Under the pieces are notes generated by a model. It had not been told where the DNA came from. It saw only the letters and a list, made by a program, of their open reading frames with translations, and did not search any database. From contig CM053798.1 of NCBI GenBank assembly GCA_028671895.1, forward strand, positions 10,062,001 to 10,126,000: a stretch of 64,000 bases of DNA. Direction: 5' to 3'. Positions within the stretch are counted from its first letter, which is position 1, and each line of letters starts with the position of its first letter. The position numbers were made by a program, and so were the translations under genes. The stretch is from Oenanthe sinensis (taxonomy: Eukaryota > Streptophyta > Magnoliopsida > Apiales > Apiaceae). This document shows positions 36,601-47,143 of the stretch, one piece after another.

Positions 36601-38171
36601 TCTACCTCTTAAATTACACCTACGATAGTTTATTAAAACCCTAAAATCAGTTTGTTTGTGAATAAAACCATTGAGGGCTGTCGTGAAGAAAAAACAAGGG
36701 CATTGATTTGATTGACTAGTTTGAGATTCCAGCTTCCGAGTGTCCATCAGATCGAGCAGAGTGTTCATCAGATCAAGCAGGTAACTAAATATTTATGTTT
36801 ACGTTAATAGTTAATAGTATAGTCAAATTGCTTAAGGTTAAGTCAGGAAACCAATTATATTATGATGGTGTGTAGTCATCACGTCTGTTTAAATTAATAT
36901 ATATTAGCATCACATGGCGTCGAGTTTATATACACGCTAAGCTTATAGTCTAGTCCATGGTATTACAGAACATGAATTATGGCTATGGTCTGGTGTAATG
37001 TGTAGGTATTAACTTGTTAGTTTTAATAATATTATTATTATTATTATTATTTATTTAGGTACGGTACTGATAATTTGAATAATATTTGATAACTTATAAT
37101 TAGATTGGGAGCTATATGCTTAGCGGATTATTTGCGAATATCGTTAGTATTTGTGATCGCTATATTCGAGGTACGGATTTCGTCCCCTTTCTCTTCAGCG
37201 CTACTCTTTTTAGGATTAATTATATTTAATTCGTTCCGTTCATAAATCTGTTCCTTCCGTTATTATTCGTTTTAACTGTTTTGATTCTCCGAAAGTTATT
37301 TTAAAGTCTGATTCCAAATATTTAAATATTTGTCTCTGCGATTTTCGAAAATTATGTATGTTACATATCTGCGTAGAATATTTGAAATATCTGTTCAGGT
37401 GATTTTAAAATTGTGAAAATTATTTTATTTGAACCTTTAGAGTGATATAGGGTATACCGATTAACCAGCTGTAGGGGTACTACAGCCATGTCATTGCGGC
37501 ACCAGTGGCATGACACTTCCGTGGCAGTGTGATTAGTCACGACGTATTCTTCTGATAGCTTAGGTGGCGAGCTTTGCGCATTTTGATATTTGTTTGAGGA
37601 TACGTGGGTGCACCCAGAGTTTGATTTGATTTGTGATTTGTTATTTGACGGTGACGTTGTATATGCCGTACACGTTGTCCGGTTTGTTGCACGCATTAGG
37701 TACCCTATGATGTGTGTATCTGTTATCTTTCTGTATCGGTATGAAATGTCCTAACCCCTCTTTGCTTCGGCCTTGTTTTTAAAAATTAATATTTATTTAT
37801 TAATGTCAAATTATATATATCTTGCTTCTTGTTTTATAAAACTGTATTCCAATCTGTACTGGGCATTTGGCTCATGCCATATTCTTTCTTCTGACAGGTA
37901 CTTATGGGGATCTTGGGCTGTGTGATGGAGAGCTACCCTTACTTCATTTATTAGGATATTTGAACTTCTCAGATTATTTTAGTCATTTTCATTATTAGAG
38001 ATTTTGGATTTATTCGCATTTATCATTTTGAATTATTTTGGAGGTTTTAATATTAATTTGAGAGACATTGTTGGACCTATTTATTTATTACAAGGTAGAT
38101 TTTAGTACTTTGTATACAGGTTTGTGGTTTAAAAGTAACCCCTCATCTCATTTTGGGAAGGGGGTGTTACA
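36371..38171. mobile_element. Insertion (about 1.8 kb) nested in the solo LTR
   Basis: ACTAC at 36366-36370 and at 38172-38176 flanks the insert, and the host LTR sequence resumes exactly after it. The right end (GGGAAGGGGGTGTTACA) resembles 3' ends of Ty3/gypsy LTRs, but the left end (TTTAATATCC) does not start with TG. No reading frame over 111 codons is present. Confidence 0.6.
36528..36600. repeat. Compound (TA)n(TG)n(TA)n microsatellite
   Basis: TA repeats, then GTGTGTGTGTGTG, then TA repeats again, ending at TATTC. It lies within the nested insertion. Confidence 0.95.
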
Positions 38172-38259
38172 ACTACCTAGTCTGTCAAGTCTACTACTGC
38201 AACTTGAGAGAAGACAAGTAAAAAGACAAAGGGTGCTTAAGGAGTCAAGGATATAATGA

Positions 38260-38261
<2 letters not shown>

Positions 38262-38312
<51 letters not shown>
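38262..38312. repeat. (TA)n microsatellite
   Basis: About 25 uninterrupted TA units lie within the solo LTR at a place where the other LTR copy has none. Confidence 0.95.
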
Positions 38313-38315
<3 letters not shown>

Positions 38316-38677
38316 AGAACAGTTTTATCTACAAATGGAATGAAGACAATGTTAAACAAGAAAAGCAAAATATCTATTTCAAGCTTTATTCTAGAACAAA
38401 GGAAAAGTGCACCTGTAAATGAGATACGTGTTTTAGTATAAATATACATATCCCATAAGCATTTTTCCTTAATGCAGCTGAGCTAGATTTCCTCTCAAGC
38501 AAGAAATATTAGCAAATCCATTGTCCTTGTTTCCTTTGTAGCTGGAATTATTTTCTAGTCAGTTGTAGCAAATAAAAAATAATAAAATTATTTTTTGAAG
38601 TTACATTTACCCCCCCCCCCGCCCCCCGCCCCTTGCCCCTTGCCCCTTCTATAACACTCATATTGTTTAACGATATT

Positions 38678-41286
38678 TTTTTCAAAATTTATTTTTAATT
38701 ATAATAATATATAAAAATAAGTGAAAAAATATTAATTATAAAATTATAAATATTATATATAAGAAATTACAATTGGGTAAATGACATGACTAATTTACTT
38801 ATACAAAATGTATTTAATTATTAACTAAGATTTTTTTAAAATAACGATAACAAAACTACAAAATTTAATTATAATTAGATGACTTTATATTTATAAAGTA
38901 ATGATAAAAATTTACACTAAAAAAATTAATTTATTATGATATGAATCGTTTTGAATCATGAGATTAACTTAAAAACAGAAATATTTAAGGTTATTATTTA
39001 GAAAATATATATCATTTATAAACAATTATAAAAATAAATAAAAATTATTATAAAAATATAAAACTATTATATAATAGAGATATATCTATTTTAAATATCA
39101 AATTCTTGTAAAAAAATTTAAAGATGTTAAAATAAAAAATTAATGATACTATTTAGAATATATATATATATATATTGATTATAAAGATCAATAAAAAATA
39201 ATTATAAGTTATTATAAAATATAAGATAATATTACATAATAACAATGTAAGTTCAAGTGAGCACGATCTAGCTATGTAATTAGGTTACAACATTTTGATG
39301 TAATCCTGAATAACCGGAAAATATGAGTTGCCTTATCTATTTTAAAAAGAGATTAATACTCCTAAGAATTAAGGTTAAAAGAAAAAAGAATAGCATATTT
39401 GGGGTATTTTTGTGAATATAAAGGGTGCAATCTATTATTGCAAAAATGTCACTCACCTTTATATACAAAATTATTATAATCTTATGTAACTTATTTAAGG
39501 TCATCTGAAAGAAGTTTTCTCTTTTAAAAATTATATAACCAAACAATATAACTCATATAATTTCGTGGAACTTGAATTTACATGGTTGAGTTAGAGTCGA
39601 CCAAACGAACCCCTAATGTTCTGTTTTTTAGCCTCTCATATTAATCCTCGCGTAACTACTAAAAAAATGTTAAATATAATTGATTAAGCTTTTTGTCATC
39701 CAAATAGAAATTATGATGAATGATGAAATTGAAATGTCGATAATAGCTAAATTATTTTTTTAAGAATTTCTCAGCATGTAAGACACTAAGAGCAAGTCTA
39801 ACGCAGGCCAAACTCCTGCCTTAGAAACTGTAAGAGGGATCCGACTTGTAATTCTACCATTGGAGCATATAAAAAAAATTCGTCGAGTCCCACCAAGCCG
39901 GGCCAAACCCATCTCTGCAATTCCTATGCTTATATTATATTTTATTTTTCAAATGTAATTTACTCTTCTTCATAATATTATAAAGGAGGTTAGATTCCTA
40001 TCAAAAATGTGAATTTGTATTGGAATAATTTGGGCTATGTACCAAGTCCAATTTTTACTTATTTGGCACATTGAAGAGACCCAACAAAGTGAGAAATGGG
40101 CAACATGCTCTAACATGTCACCGTTTTAATCAAAAATTGCTGCTACCTAATACTAGGGTAATAATTAAATTAACACAGACAATCTCTAGAAGCTAGTCTT
40201 AAGTCCAACCATTAAAATACACAGACCGAACTCTTGGTTATTATACTCCTTCCTTTTTTAATATAATATTTATCTTTTAATATATATAATAAATTTTACC
40301 TATAATTTTTAAAAATTATCTTTATATTTATTATTCTTAAAATTTTAAGTTTTTAAATTTTAGAAATACATATAAAAAGGATAAAGATATACAATTAATG
40401 AATTTAAATTATACTAATGAATAGTAGTCATTATGTCTGTTTTTTTATTTATATTATTATGCTGACATGTGTACTGTACTCTGTACATGCAGATATGCTG
40501 AAATAGATGGACTGCGTTCACCGATTCACCCTGACCACTAAAAGCTTTAATTAAACGAAATAAGGATGGTCGTAAAAATCACGAATCAGAATTTATCGAT
40601 TTAAGATTAATCAGATAATTGGAAGAATTAATCGGAGTAGTGATTGAATTTATTATATTATTATAATATATTTATCTAATTTACTATAAAGCATATTATT
40701 TAAAAATAATTCATACAGATTAATCAAAATTTATAAATTGTATCAATAAAATATTTTATAAAAATTAATCGGGAATTTTTAGTACAATATTCAAATTTAT
40801 CATCCCATATTTTTAATTTAATAATTTTAATGGGTATTCGAGAAATTGAACCCGAGACAGTTTATTAAAAAATTATATCATCCGGTCTTTTTATTTAGCG
40901 TATTTATACTATATTATTATAACTGAAAGATTAAAAGTTTTGGTCCAATATGAACCATAAAAAAGATAATAACCGTTCAATTTTAGAAGAACCATAGAAA
41001 CGATCTTAACCATTCAATTTTAATGAAATCTAATTTTAAAAAGAATATATATCATACATACAACTCAAACCCTGATAATCCTACTTTTATACAACTACTC
41101 GTGAATAATATTATATTATATTTAAATTATATTCTATATTTTCTATTTTAAGAATCATACTTATCCTATCATTTTTATTTAATATATCTTTATGAATATT
41201 AATATATAAATATCATTGTATAATAACATACAACTCTAACCCCCGATAGTCCTCCTTTTATACGACTCATCACAAATAATATTATA
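38678..41286. other. AT-rich intergenic DNA
   Basis: No gene is supported. An AGAGCAAGTCTAACGC block at about 39790 and GCAACATGCTCTAACATG at about 40097 look like loosely matching ends of a small DNA element, without a clear target duplication. Confidence 0.45.
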
Positions 41287-41873
41287 CTAGCTTATATCCC
41301 GTGCGATGCACAGATGAATTTTTTTAATTTTTTAATATTTTTATTTTAATATTTTTTAATGATTTGAATTTATTTGTATTTGTATAATAATAATTTAAAT
41401 TTTATTTAATATTATATGTATATGTTTTTATATAATTTATTTGTATTTATATTTTAATAGGGTAATTTTTGTTTGTTTTGTATAGAGATGTATTTTATTT
41501 AGGAGATTAATGTGAGATATTTTAGTTAGAAGATTAATATGAGATTGTATTTTAGTAATAATGTTTATAATCTTTAGAATTATAATGTTTATGAGTTGTT
41601 TGCATAAAAGGAGAATTATTGGTGTTAGAATTGTATGTATGATTATATTCTTTTAAAATTATATTTTATTAAAATTCAGCAGTTAAGATTATTTCTATGT
41701 TTCACTTAAAATTGGACGGTCAAGATCTTTTCTATTAGTATAGATAGATTATATTAACATAAATTCTCAACGTTATAAAATTTTATAGTAAATATCAATA
41801 AAATATAATATAAAAACTGAATTTACCTAAATATTAGTCATTCATCCCGTGCTTCGCACGGGTTATAAGCTTG
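41287..41873. mobile_element. Element bounded by inverted CCCGTGCGAxGCAC hairpin ends
   Basis: The left end CTAGCTTATATCCCGTGCGA...GCACAGATGAAT is the inverse of the right end CATCCCGTGCTTCGCACGGG...TTATAAGCTTG. About 30 bases match with few changes. Each end by itself looks like a Helitron 3' terminus (hairpin plus CTAG or CTTG), here facing outwards. Confidence 0.5.
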
Positions 41874-42059
41874 TATTTTTTAATTTGAACTATATTCAAT
41901 TAAAAAACTAAATATTTACATAAAAATTTTGAGATGTAATATTGCAATCTTCGCTTTTTTATTAATTTCTTCTCTAATTTACTAATATTTTATAAGTTAC
42001 ACAATAATTATTTCACATATAAACAAATTATTTTTCTTGTAAACTCTTCACCTTAAAAA

Positions 42060-42330
42060 ATTATTATGGGCTATTAAAATTCTTTCTCGTACACTCAGTG
42101 GTAACTCAAATCCAATAAAGGCCCAAAAGTAAGACCATATGAAAAGTTTTCATTTACTAGATAAGATCGTAATAATCCAATGGGCTTTTAACCACAAAAA
42201 AGCCCAAATAAAAAATCTCGAAAACTAGGGCCTTATCCAACAACCAATCCCTATAAATTCACCTCTCTTCTTCCCAACACCCTCATCTACACACACTACA
42301 CCTAGTCAAGTTTTTAGGGTTTTCAAATTT
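42060..42330 (+). promoter_or_regulatory. snoRNA-gene type promoter: site II motifs, TATA box, telo-box
   Basis: Four TGGGCY (site II) words occur at 42067-42072, 42120-42125 (reverse), 42181-42186 and 42201-42206 (reverse). A TATAAAT box is at 42252-42258. A telo-box TTAGGGTTT (reverse of AAACCCTAA) is at 42314-42322. This combination is known from plant ribosomal-protein and snoRNA gene promoters. No protein-coding exon follows. Two C/D snoRNAs follow in the same direction, so I assign the promoter to them. Confidence 0.75.
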
Positions 42331-42423
42331 TTATATATCATCTGAGCTTTAAAGTCGAATTGTATTATATATTGTTGTATAGGTGTATTTTTATTTAATT
42401 TTTATTCGTTTGTTTGATTTTTA

Positions 42424-42520
42424 TTTCTGCTGTGATGATATATGAATGTATTCACATGTCAGACTTCAGAGATTTCGTAAAGGAATCAATGAGAATTCAA
42501 TTCATTTCCCTGAGCAGAAA
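42424..42520 (+). ncRNA. C/D box snoRNA with 25S rRNA guide (snoR58-like)
   Basis: The terminal stem TTTCTGC/GCAGAAA (42424-42430 with 42514-42520) closes a 97-nt unit. It has C box GTGATGA (42432-42438) and D box CTGA (42510-42513), with an AATGAGA C'-like box at about 42488. CACATGTCAGACT (42453-42465) is the exact complement of AGTCTGACATGTG in plant 25S rRNA, just downstream of the U18 target and the region methylated under yeast snR58. The D' box after this guide is degenerate (TTCAGA). The rRNA sequence is from memory. Confidence 0.78.
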
Positions 42521-42767
42521 GAATTACAAATTTATCGAAACTGATTTGCTTAGGGCTCTCAATTGTTTTTTTTAGTTTCGGTGAAGAAACTGATTTGCTT
42601 TCGATTTTGAATAAATGATCTGAAAATAACTGCAGAAGAGTGACCATTTTTATTTTAATGTGACTGTTTTTGTATTTAAGTCTATTGTCCTTTTCCATTT
42701 GCCAATGTTATTGTGATTGTTTTTGTGTTTAAGTTTTGGTCGTGCATTTTGATGATGTCGAGTTTCA

Positions 42768-42845
42768 ATCGGAGATGTGATGAGTATTCAATTTGGTCCG
42801 TGTTTCTGATTTAGCCGTGACCGATACCTTTTACCAATCTCCGAT
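42768..42845 (+). ncRNA. U18: U18 C/D box snoRNA
   Basis: A nine-base terminal stem ATCGGAGAT/ATCTCCGAT (42768-42776 with 42837-42845) encloses C box GTGATGA (42777-42783), and 22 bases later CTGA (42806-42809) acting as D'. Directly before it lies the guide TTGGTCCGTGTTTC, complementary to GAAACACGGACCAA in 25S rRNA. The guide, spacing and box order match U18, which directs 2'-O-methylation of an adenosine in large-subunit rRNA. The D box expected before the 3' stem is not canonical (CCAA), so the 3' half may have decayed or the ends may be read differently. Confidence 0.82.
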
Positions 42846-42918
42846 CTCCAGTTCTTTAGATTATTATATAGTTTCGTATAATTTTCTACTTATCACAGTT
42901 CTTCCAAATTTGATTTAT

Positions 42919-42978
42919 TCCTGCTGTGATGATATATGAATATATTTACATGTCAAACATCAGAGATTCTCTATTTTG
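42919..42978 (+). pseudogene. Decayed 5' copy of the snoR58-like snoRNA
   Basis: CTGCTGTGATGATATATGAA, then ATTTACATGTCAAACATCAGAG, repeats the first 50 bases of the unit at 42424 with several changes, including one in the guide. No CTGA D box or closing stem follows. Confidence 0.65.
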
Positions 42979-45259
42979 TTAGTACATCCTCTCATAGAAT
43001 AAGAGATTGTCATGGCAGTGCCCCCTCCATGTTCTTGAATCTGCTGTACTGGAAGGAGGTGTCTCTCTTCATTTTACCGGAGCTAGTCTATTGGAACTTG
43101 GAAGGTTTACAGAGCTGTCTTATTAGAAGAGTTTAGGTAAATTATTTAGACTATAGGAATTTATAGTCGTTAGAATATATAGTTATATAAATTAGCACAC
43201 TTTTGTTCGTTGTGTTTTATAACCTGTTAGGTATTTTTTTCAGTGACTTATTTTTTTTTATTTTTCTATTTTGATAAAAGTTATCCATATATCATAAATT
43301 ATTTACAAGTCACTTTTATTTTTATTATTATATTTTCAAAAACTCATAAGTCACTCATAATACAAAATTAACCAAACATGCATTTTAACCTCCTGCCTTA
43401 TCTACTTTAAGTAATATAAGTCACAATTTTAAACTTAGCCAAACGGGCTCTTAGCGCTGTACAGTTCTTGCAGGGGCTTGCATTCAGATATTCCAACATT
43501 TATCTATCTCCACCATATTCGAAAAATATTAGTAGTATTTTAGGGCTTGTTCATAAGATAGTTAATGTATTGCAGCTTGCACTGATACATGTAGTAATAT
43601 TCTTTGCTTATATCAATTGTATTTGATAACCTCATACCTCAGTGGTGCATCTTGGTTGATATTGTATTAAATCTATATAGAAACCAGTATAATTTTTTTT
43701 TGACCTAATGGTAGGATTTAGGAGAAAGAAAGGGAAACCATTGGTAATAAAAATAACTTAATCTAAAATGAAAAATAAAAAATAAAGGACCAAAAGCCTT
43801 GTGTTCTAATCTATCTCATTGGGTGGGTAAATTGTTTGTGACCTAGTTTGAAGTGTAACAGAGTACTCGAACAGGTGCGTCGGTTCCTGACAAGTTTGCA
43901 CCATACTATATATTCATTTTCAGTGTGGATACGGGTGGCGGATCTCTTGAATTCTGTTTGTTTATGATAATGTTGAACAGTATGCTGCAACAATCTTCCG
44001 CCCAGGACGTGGACTCTATTGTGCTTCGTCAAAAATATTGGTGTTCAGTTGATATTCTACTTGATTGCAATTTCATTTTAGATTCCTGACATTAAGCTTG
44101 TTACTTGAGATTCCTTAACAAGGAGTTAACAAAAGTGTTTTTTGCACTCTTAAGATAAATTTTGGTGGCTCTTGGTTTAATTTGGAAAAGCCATCATTTA
44201 GATGTTAGAATTTGAAACTTCTTTCAAGATTCGCATTATGGAACAATATATGAAGATGTGCAAACCGTATGAGAGAAACTGCGTAATTGTTGTACTACTT
44301 ACGAAGAACGTCGTTGACCGAACTGTTTGAGGTTATTAATATCCGAGTTACGATCCAGTTAAATATCTAAAAGTCAAGAAAAGAAATCTAATCTTAATTT
44401 GTACTCATTAAATAATAAGATATAATATATATAGATTCTAAACTCTGTCTTCCTTCCTAAGGGTTACCAGTATGATTTTCTAAAATTTTAACTCTCTTGA
44501 ATTTCTGGTCGACCGCCGAATATAAATCCATAAAATTTAATAAACATATGCGTGTTTGGCAGGTCGATGCAAGTTTATCTTCTTGCAACTTCTATTCTCC
44601 TTTTTTTTACGTGTATTTTAAGATATGTTAAACAAATAATTTGACAAACTCTTAGTTTCATAATAAAATCTTAATATCTTAAATATATATTAAAAAAATA
44701 TCACATGTAGTTATATTTTTATAGTAGTTTTGTAAAAAATAGTTATAAAGAATTTGATACTGAAGTGAGGGCGTAATAAAATAGAAAAAAAATAAGCGTT
44801 TAGAACAGAACAAACGCCAGGTCAAGCTTTGAATAGTCAATCTTCTTGTAATAACACAACATGTACTTAAAATGTGTTTTATACGGCTGGCGCTCCATGA
44901 AAATCTTAGGAAAAAACCGGCCGTGTAATCTTTCTTACTTTTACTTTCATTCTTTCAATGAACCAACGGCTCTGTTTCCCGCTTCTTTCTCTTCATCTTC
45001 CATAAATGATAAAAACACGTATGTATGTTAATATATATATGTTGCTCAGAATACAATCAACAATCAGTGTCATACTTGTAAATATCATCTTTCTGTGATT
45101 CGGCATATATACTTCTATACCAAGCTGGTATCAATTATTATCGTATCTAGTGTACAAGATTCCCGCATAACAGTATTGTTCGAAGATTTATTACTTTCAT
45201 TTTTTGTAAAGAGGTTGTTTTCGAATTCTCAACAGGGGGTAACCAAGTAAATACAATAT
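42979..45259. other. Intergenic region between snoRNA cluster and C2 gene
   Basis: A moderately GC stretch at 42990-43140 could be part of the snoRNA transcript, but I could not assign it. Further right the sequence is AT-rich without exons. The last few hundred bases should hold the promoter of the C2-domain gene, with a TATATATATG tract at about 45032 and TTGAC-type (W-box) cores on the minus strand around 44822-44840. Confidence 0.5.
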
Positions 45260-45775
45260 ATGGAGCAATCTTATTCTCTTGAAATTACAATCATCTCATG
45301 CGAAGGTTTACACATCAACAGGCAAAAATCGGTGAAAAAGAACACATTTGTGACAGTTCAAACAGATTCACAGAATGTTAACAGAACACAATTAGACATC
45401 AAAGGTGGAAGTTACCCTGCATGGAATGAAAAACTTCAAGTACAACTGCCCATGCATGTACATTTTCTCAACATTGATGTGCAATGCAAGGTCTCATCTA
45501 CTGGTAACAAATTTATCGGTAGGGCGAAAATTCCGGTCTCTGATTTCACAGGACCATATTTTCCAGAAAATTATTTGCATATTTTGAGTTATAGGTTAAG
45601 GGATGACAATGGAGAACGTAATGGAATTATAAATTTTTCCATTCGAATGAAAGCAAGCGGTGGTCACAATGTTTCGAATTACAGTTATTATCAGCTGCCG
45701 CAGAGAATTACTCCGATGGCCGGAAAGGTCTCTAATTATGGGATGGTCACCGGTGTGCCAGTTTGGAATAGCTAA
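45260..45775 (+). CDS. C2-domain protein, BON1-associated protein (BAP) type
   Basis: A single uninterrupted frame of 171 residues. Residues about 5-130 form a C2 domain: SLEITIISCEGL, then KNTFVTVQT, the hallmark YPAWNEKLQVQLP, FIGRAKIPVSDF and the closing GIINFSIRM. The tail ends MVTGVPVW, as in plant BAP1/BAP2 and SRC2-like proteins. Family members bind phospholipids, partner with the copine BON1 and restrain cell death and defence at membranes. The length is slightly below the usual 190-210. There are no introns, as is common in this family. The ATG at 45260 is the first in frame and puts the C2 fold at the N-terminus. The assignment to BAP rather than another small C2 protein rests on the C-terminal GVPVW and overall pattern. 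Confidence 0.85.
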   Translation: MEQSYSLEITIISCEGLHINRQKSVKKNTFVTVQTDSQNVNRTQLDIKGGSYPAWNEKLQVQLPMHVHFLNIDVQCKVSSTGNKFIGRAKIPVSDFTGPYFPENYLHILSYRLRDDNGERNGIINFSIRMKASGGHNVSNYSYYQLPQRITPMAGKVSNYGMVTGVPVWNS

Positions 45776-46030
45776 CTTTCAAGTGTAAATTTGTTTGTGT
45801 TTTAAAAATTCTTTCGTCAAGTGTGGAACTTGGGCAAAAAAATAATATGTTGTGAAGTAAATTAGCATATTAGCATTTGTCCCTTCTCTTAAAAATGCTG
45901 TGATTTATCGCTAGTAGCATGGTTTGTTGCTAAATTAATGCGTGTAATGAAATTCATTATAATTTTTTAAATTGTCAAAGTTGTTATAAATTTTTACACT
46001 AGGCACCACCAGTTGCCCAAACATGAGAAA
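45776..46030. other. 3' flank of the C2 gene
   Basis: Contains the presumed 3' UTR of the BAP-type gene. Nothing else is seen. Confidence 0.4.
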
Positions 46031-46427
46031 AGACCTTATATGTCACAATTTGGGGAGAAAATGCCCTAAATGGCACAACTCGTAACAATGGCCCTAAATA
46101 GCATTCCAAAACGCTACATAGTGTGGTGTGCTGGAAAAGGGGTGAAAATGCTACTTCGTGTAGCGTTTTGCACATTTTTTAAAAAAATTCGGGGGAAAAC
46201 GCTATTTCGTTTGGCATTTTGCACTTTTTTTTAATTTTTTAAAATTTTTTCGGGAAATACGCTACTTTATCTTGGGTTCTGAGCTCAAAACGCAATTTAA
46301 AGTAGCGTTTTGAGGATTTTTTTTTTCAAAACGCTACACGATGTAGCGTTTGGAGTGCTATTTAGGACCATTTTTTTGGGGCGTGCCATTTAGGGTATTT
46401 TCTCCTCAAATTGTGACATATAGGGTC
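46031..46427. mobile_element. MITE with internal AACGCTAC repeats
   Basis: AGACCTTATATGTCACAATT-TGGGGAGAAAATGCCCTAAATGGCAC at the left is mirrored inverted at the right (GTGCCATTTAGGGTATTTTC...ATTGTGACATATAGGGTC). Inside, the word AACGCTAC or its reverse GTAGCGTT occurs about seven times in both orientations, giving a foldback structure. It lies between the convergent C2 and CPSF160 genes. Confidence 0.78.
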
Positions 46428-47143
46428 AACACCCCCAAATATGTGGACCAAATATACGAAATAAAACAAGAAACAAAGCGGGCAAAAATATTTAAATAAA
46501 TAAGGAATATTTTATATTCAATGCAAAAGCCAGCAATCCTCACCTTTAAAATACAAAATCGAGAGAACGCAAGAACAACTTGCAATAAATTATGAATTAC
46601 AAGTCTAATCCTTGCATATGCTCTACTTTTGGTCAAGTCTATGGTTTAAGTCTTTGGTAGAGAATTATCTGTGATTATTTAAATTTTTGTGACGTCAAAA
46701 GAAACAAACCATCTTCTAACGTAAGCTGTGCCCACGCAAGTTTACTACGTCAAATCCAATATAAAAATCAAAATATGTAAATACCAATTCAACTTGTACA
46801 TGAATACATGACCAGAGATACAACAGAAGAGACAAGTCTTCGTTATGATTCTACAACAAACATACACGTGCTACTCAAGGAGACGATTTTTCATTATAAC
46901 AAATTCCGGTTCTAGCTACATCTAGAATTCTACATGTACAATAAAATATAATCACATTAAAAGGATACAATGTTCTACAACAAATGCTACTTAGCAAGCT
47001 AGATGACTGAAAAAGCCAACCAAATAACAATTCCGTGAAGATTTCTTCAAAATTTACAAACAAGATTAAGGAATAATGGGCCACTAGTGATCTACCTAAT
47101 TTGTCATGTTATTCCTGCTGTTTCGTAATTTAACAGGCTTTCC
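46428..47143. other. 3' flank of CPSF160
   Basis: Downstream of the CPSF160 stop codon (minus strand). It should contain the 3' UTR and polyadenylation region. The 69-76 codon frames here are not recognisable. Confidence 0.45.

Larger units (their letters stand above)
35833..38672 (+). mobile_element. Solo LTR of the GACAG family, split by a nested insertion
   Basis: Starts TGTTAGGGATTG and ends TTTAACG, with ATATT on both sides (35828-35832 and 38673-38677) as the target duplication. No PBS or internal domain follows, so it is a solo LTR. The first part aligns with 29319-30020 and the last part (from 38172) with 30065-30586. The middle is occupied by the insertion at 36371-38171. A C-rich run (about 38611-38650) near the 3' end is an expanded version of GCCCC-TTCT in the other copy. 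Confidence 0.72.

Noticed and set aside
42985..43140. GC-richer segment after the snoRNA cluster, considered as an H/ACA snoRNA or coding exon
   Set aside because: CCCCCTCC can pair with GGAGG, but I could not place H and ACA boxes around two hairpins, and the 66-codon frame has no family signature.
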